Positions 60,212 to 64,000 of a stretch of 64,000 bases of DNA are shown one piece after another. A model generated the notes under the pieces. That model had not been told where the DNA came from and did not search any database. It saw only the letters and a list, made by a program, of their open reading frames with translations. The stretch comes from Cinnamomum chago (lineage: Eukaryota; Streptophyta; Magnoliopsida; Laurales; Lauraceae). The position numbers and the translations under genes are program-made. The DNA lies in the NCBI GenBank assembly GCA_038049695.1, contig CP142459.1, positions 69,432,001 through 69,496,000 on the forward strand, in the 5' to 3' direction. Positions within the stretch are counted from its first letter, which is position 1; each line of letters opens with the position of its first letter.

Positions 60212-61815
60212 ATATATATAAAGAAATGTTCAAGTGCATCTATCCCTCACCATAGGGTGAGGGATGCTTCCATAAATGAAAATTTTCAAGTACAAAAGGG
60301 GGATTTCAAGTACATAGGGTGAAGTACAAAAAGGGGATTCATGTGCAAAAAATGGAAAGTGCCCTCACCATAGGGTGAGGGATGGATGCACTTGAAACTT
60401 TCCCATATATGTATATGTATATGTACGTACATGTACATATACATATACATATATAGGTCTGGCTCATAGGTTTACTGATTTTGAATAGTTAGGATTTCAG
60501 TGTTGGGTCTTCCTGATGGATTCACAGATTTCAATGTTGGGTCTCCCTAATGGATTCATAAGTTTGGCCTTATAGGATCCAGATTCAGCCATCCAGCTTA
60601 TCTAATAATCAAGTGTTTTGGAGATGATCAATTTGAAGTCTTAGATGGTTAACATGTAAATTGGAGTATTATTGTTAATGGTTTGGATTTAAGAAGGTGG
60701 GCATGAGATTCGATTAAATGGAGAAAGAGAGAGAAAGGAGATCACTGATTCTGGTCACAACTTAACTAGTTAGAGACACGATAATGTGTGCATGAGAATG
60801 TGAGTCCTAGATTCAAAATAGAAGTCATCTTTGTTATATCTATTTGAATATAATTAAATTGTTGGATAAATTTGAACGGTAGAATATAAAATACGTTTTA
60901 ATTAAATTTGAATTAGAGTTATGGCTACACTAGATTTCTGGTTGTATGGGAAGTGAACATAGTTGAAGTTATATAAAAAGGAAGAGTTTAGAATTTTTAT
61001 GTGGATAGTGATCTATGATGGGCTGGGCATGGTTCTTCCCTATTCGCTTCTTTAGTAATTTTGTTTAGTTTTGTTTAAATCAAATATCCTCACTAGGCCA
61101 CACTTCCAAGCTTGATCTCTTTTTTTTTTTTCAATTTAAATGATTGTTTTTTGCATGCTTCAATATTAATTAGAACGCTCTTATCTATTAATCCACCTAT
61201 TTTAATAGACTTCAAAAGAGCAAGAGGGTGATGGTGATGGTCTCTAAAAGTGATAACTAATGCGATGGTCGTTTTCGCAAGATATCAAATATTTACTTTA
61301 GAATTAAAGCCTTGCATTTTTATTGTATGCCTAGAACATACTATAAGGAGAAAGTGTTAAATATGCTTGATCTACAGCTGAGTATATTTGACTTAGAATA
61401 TAAAAACAGATTTGAATTAGATTTTAAATGTTTTAATTAGAGTTATGGGTAAATTATATTTGTACTTTATCTCATTCTCTTTTGTATGATTAGGGATATT
61501 TAGTTGTGAAATGAACATGATCAAATTTTGTTAAAAACTAGCATTAAGATTTATGAACCATTCTCTCTTTTATTAGCCAATCCACCAGTAGATAAGTTAG
61601 TAAGGCACCATCCTTCTACATAAACAACCAAACATTAATCCATGTAGCACACATTGATCATGGTGAGGGACTAAAGTGTATAGAACACATGGTGTAAGGT
61701 GGACACATGATTTTCAATGGCGGAAGGCGGGGCGGGGCTGGGCGGATGAGGACCGTGATGCTTTTTTTTTTCTTTTCTTTTCTTTTGGTAGACCAACAAA
61801 TAGGCTGGGACCCAT
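60212..61815. other. unassigned sequence with TRIM empty site (copy B)
   Basis: CTCAC at 60246-60250 is the unoccupied target of the TRIM found in copy A. The (TATG/TACG)n-like stretch at 60405-60452 is expanded relative to copy A. Confidence 0.5.
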
Positions 61816-61819
61816 GACA

Positions 61820-61931
61820 CAACTCACACATGTGAGGTTATGGGAACTCACATATGACTCACACATTCGAGGAGACATAGATACTATTCACACATGTGAG
61901 AAGAATAACCACAACTCACATGTGTGAGGTA
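61820..61931. repeat. cluster of CTCACATGTGAG-type palindromes (copy B)
   Basis: Counterpart of 42887-43031, about 30 bp shorter, having lost one palindrome unit. Confidence 0.78.
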
Positions 61932-62041
61932 ATAAAAATCACATATGCAAAGAAGGAGGAGGCTGTGTATGAACGCAAGACCTCCCAATGAGAACTTGGA
62001 CTCCTTACTCTTAGGTAAGGAGCCATTCTCGATGGCCATGA

Positions 62042-64000
62042 TGTTATTGTCTAATATAGAAAGGAGAGATTAAGAGAAAGAAGATTAGGGAGAGAAGAGA
62101 GAGCCTTTTTGTTTATCTCATTAACTATGTACACATACAATAGGGATATGCCTATTTATAGGCAAAGTAACTTCATAAGAGAGAAATCCTAATCTAACCC
62201 TAACTCATCTTAAGTGGGCATCCACTCAAGATCTATATCTTATAACACTCCCCCTTGAATGACCACCATTCAAAGACAGTTGTCTCATAAAAAAAACCTT
62301 ACTAAGGAAAACCCAGTCGAAAAAAACCAAAGCGAAGGGAAAAAAAGTATAACATTCTTCAAGATCATTGAATTGCTGTTGGACGTGCATAATGCGGCAT
62401 CATTACCTTAACTAGGAAAATCCAGTGGGATAAAACCTAGAGAAGGAAAAAGAGTACAACGCATAAATGTCCATGGGTAGTATACTGCAGGATGCTCCCT
62501 GATAAACCACTCCCCTTGATGATAACAACCATTTACATAGTTTGATTATGAACTCTATGCATGCAAATCTCATATGCAAACTTTTGGAATACTGATTTTG
62601 ACAAAGAGTTGGTAAACAGGTCAGCTAGATTAGTACTCGAACGAACTTGCTTGACTTCAATTTCATTGTTCTTCTAAAGTTTATGCGTGAAGAAGAACTT
62701 CGGTGCTATATGCTTAGTCTTGTCTCCTTTAGTGAACCCTTATCGAATTTGTCTTATGCATGCTTCATTATCTTCATAGATAATATTTGGGATACCTGCA
62801 ATAGAAGGTAATTGACAAGAACTACGAACATGCTGAATCAAAGATTTTAGTCATACACATTCCCTACTGTCTTCATAAAGAACCAAAATCTCAGCATAGT
62901 TGGAGGAAGTAGCTACCAAAGTCTGTTTAGTAGAATGTCAAGAAATGACGGCATTACAATTTAGAAACAGATAACCTTTTTGTGATCGACCCTTATGAGG
63001 ATCAAAGAGATAGCATGAATCTGCATATCCTACAAAACTAGAATCTTTATGATCGTAAGAATAAAATATTCCTAAATCAGTTGTTCCACACAAATATCGT
63101 ATAATGTGTTTAATACCAATCTAGTGCCTTTGAGTTGGTGCGGAGCTATACTTGGCAAGTAGATTCACAGAAAATGCAATATTTGGTCTAGTGCATTGTG
63201 CCAAGTACATCAAGGCTCCAATAGCACTTAAGTATGGTACTTCGGGGTCCAATACCTTTTCATTTTTCTCAATGGGACGGTATAGATCTTTCTCAAGAGA
63301 CCAGACAACCTTGGGGGTACTTAATGGGTGTGCCTTGTCCATACCAAATCGTTTTAAAACCTTCTCGGCATAATTAGATTGATGGACCAAAATCCCATTA
63401 TGCAATCCAAGACAGAATCTCGTTTTTCCAAGGTCTTTCATTTCAAATTCTTTGTTTAAATAATCAGTAGTTTCTTCGAGCTATTCTGGAGTCCCTATTA
63501 AGTTTATGTCATCCACATAAACTGGTCATAGTACAAATCCCTTCAAGAATTTCTTTATAAATAGACACGGGCAAATGAAATCTTTTTCATACCCCCTTTT
63601 AGACAAGTATTCACTAAGACGATTGTACCACATTCTTCCGGATTGCTTCAGGCCGTATAATGATCGCCTTAATTGGATTGAGTACGTACTCTTTGGCTTT
63701 GCTTCAGGCAAAGGAAATACTTCCGAGATTTTGTTGTGAATTTCTATGTCTAAGTCCCCATACAAGTAAGCAGTTACAACATCCATGAGTCTCATTTCTA
63801 GATTTTGAGAAACTGCTAAACTTATCAAATATCTAAATGTCGTTATATCCATAACATGGGAGTATATTTCCTCATAATCAATCACATTTTTCTGCAGGAA
63901 ACCTTGTGCCACTAATCGTGCCTTATATCTGGTAATTTTATTCAGCTCATTCATTTTTCTTACAAACACCCACTTGTAACCTATAGGGTTGGGTTTGTAC
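62042..64000 (-). mobile_element. degraded Ty1-copia element, 3' part (copy B, runs off the window)
   Basis: LTR at 62042-62247 (206 bp, TGTTAT...ATAACA) plus minus-strand pol fragments, collinear with 43132-45095. Confidence 0.88.
63121..63969 (-). pseudogene. pol: copia 3 pol remnant (copy B)
   Basis: 63526-63969 encodes a longer RT segment than in copy [40 protein letters not shown] and SLYGLKQSGRMWYNRLSEYL. 63121-63441 carries MKDLGKTRFCLGL and ALMYLAQCTRPNIAFSVNLL. The active-site YVDD stretch between them is broken by stops. Confidence 0.9.

Larger units (their letters stand above)
52790..64000 (+). repeat. segmental duplication, copy B (continues beyond the window)
   Basis: Collinear with 26118-45095. 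It lacks the hAT-like element, the solo LTR, copia 2 and the TRIM of copy A, but has its own LINE at 55770-56769. Confidence 0.93.

Overview
This is repeat-rich nuclear DNA from a flowering plant. The only apparently intact non-transposon gene is a single-exon DUF247 gene (53015-54418). Almost everything else is transposable-element sequence or broken host genes: CACTA, Ty1-copia, hAT-like, LINE, TRIM, MITE-like, foldback and solo-LTR elements. Captured plant exons (RAD23, a CID-type RRM protein) and an NLR coiled-coil relic fit an angiosperm. I cannot name the species.

Region 1 (1-12093) is the right-hand part of a CACTA (En/Spm) transposon whose left end lies outside the window. Its TNP2-type transposase (3 exons, 1094 codons) and a second element gene (8 exons, 432 codons) both read through all predicted splice junctions without a stop. 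The last intron of the second gene is about 5.6 kb. It holds captured host exons and a 178-bp tandem array with a 534-bp higher-order period. The element ends with subterminal GGCGGTCGCTAA-type repeats and a CACTACTAGAAAA terminal inverted repeat. It sits inside the 5' LTR of the next element.

Region 2 (12094-20076) is a decayed Ty1-copia element. It carries stop codons, a frameshift and a 1.85-kb solo LTR with a 5-bp target duplication inside its reverse transcriptase. Its gag start codon appears to lie in the LTR and to be spliced to the gag body.

Region 3 (20077-54418) is a DUF247 cluster. It contains a minus-strand pseudogene split by a LINE, a plus-strand 5' remnant (about 23.4-23.9 kb), copy A (27646-35960) and intact copy B. 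Copy A is broken by a hAT-like element upstream, a solo LTR with a later 469-bp tandem duplication, and a nearly intact copia element with a 1329-codon gag-pol frame.

Regions 26118-45095 and 52790-64000 are two copies of one segmental duplication. About 2.2% substitutions separate the gene stretch I compared by eye. Each copy gained its own insertions afterwards: hAT-like, solo LTR, copia and TRIM in A; a 1.0-kb LINE in B. Shared contents are a 1.45-kb foldback element, a pair of MITE-like hairpins in (TA)n tracts, a cluster of CTCACATGTGAG-type palindromes, and a degraded minus-strand copia element. Between the copies lie an AT-rich repeat field, an NLR coiled-coil relic and a 2.5-kb solo LTR.
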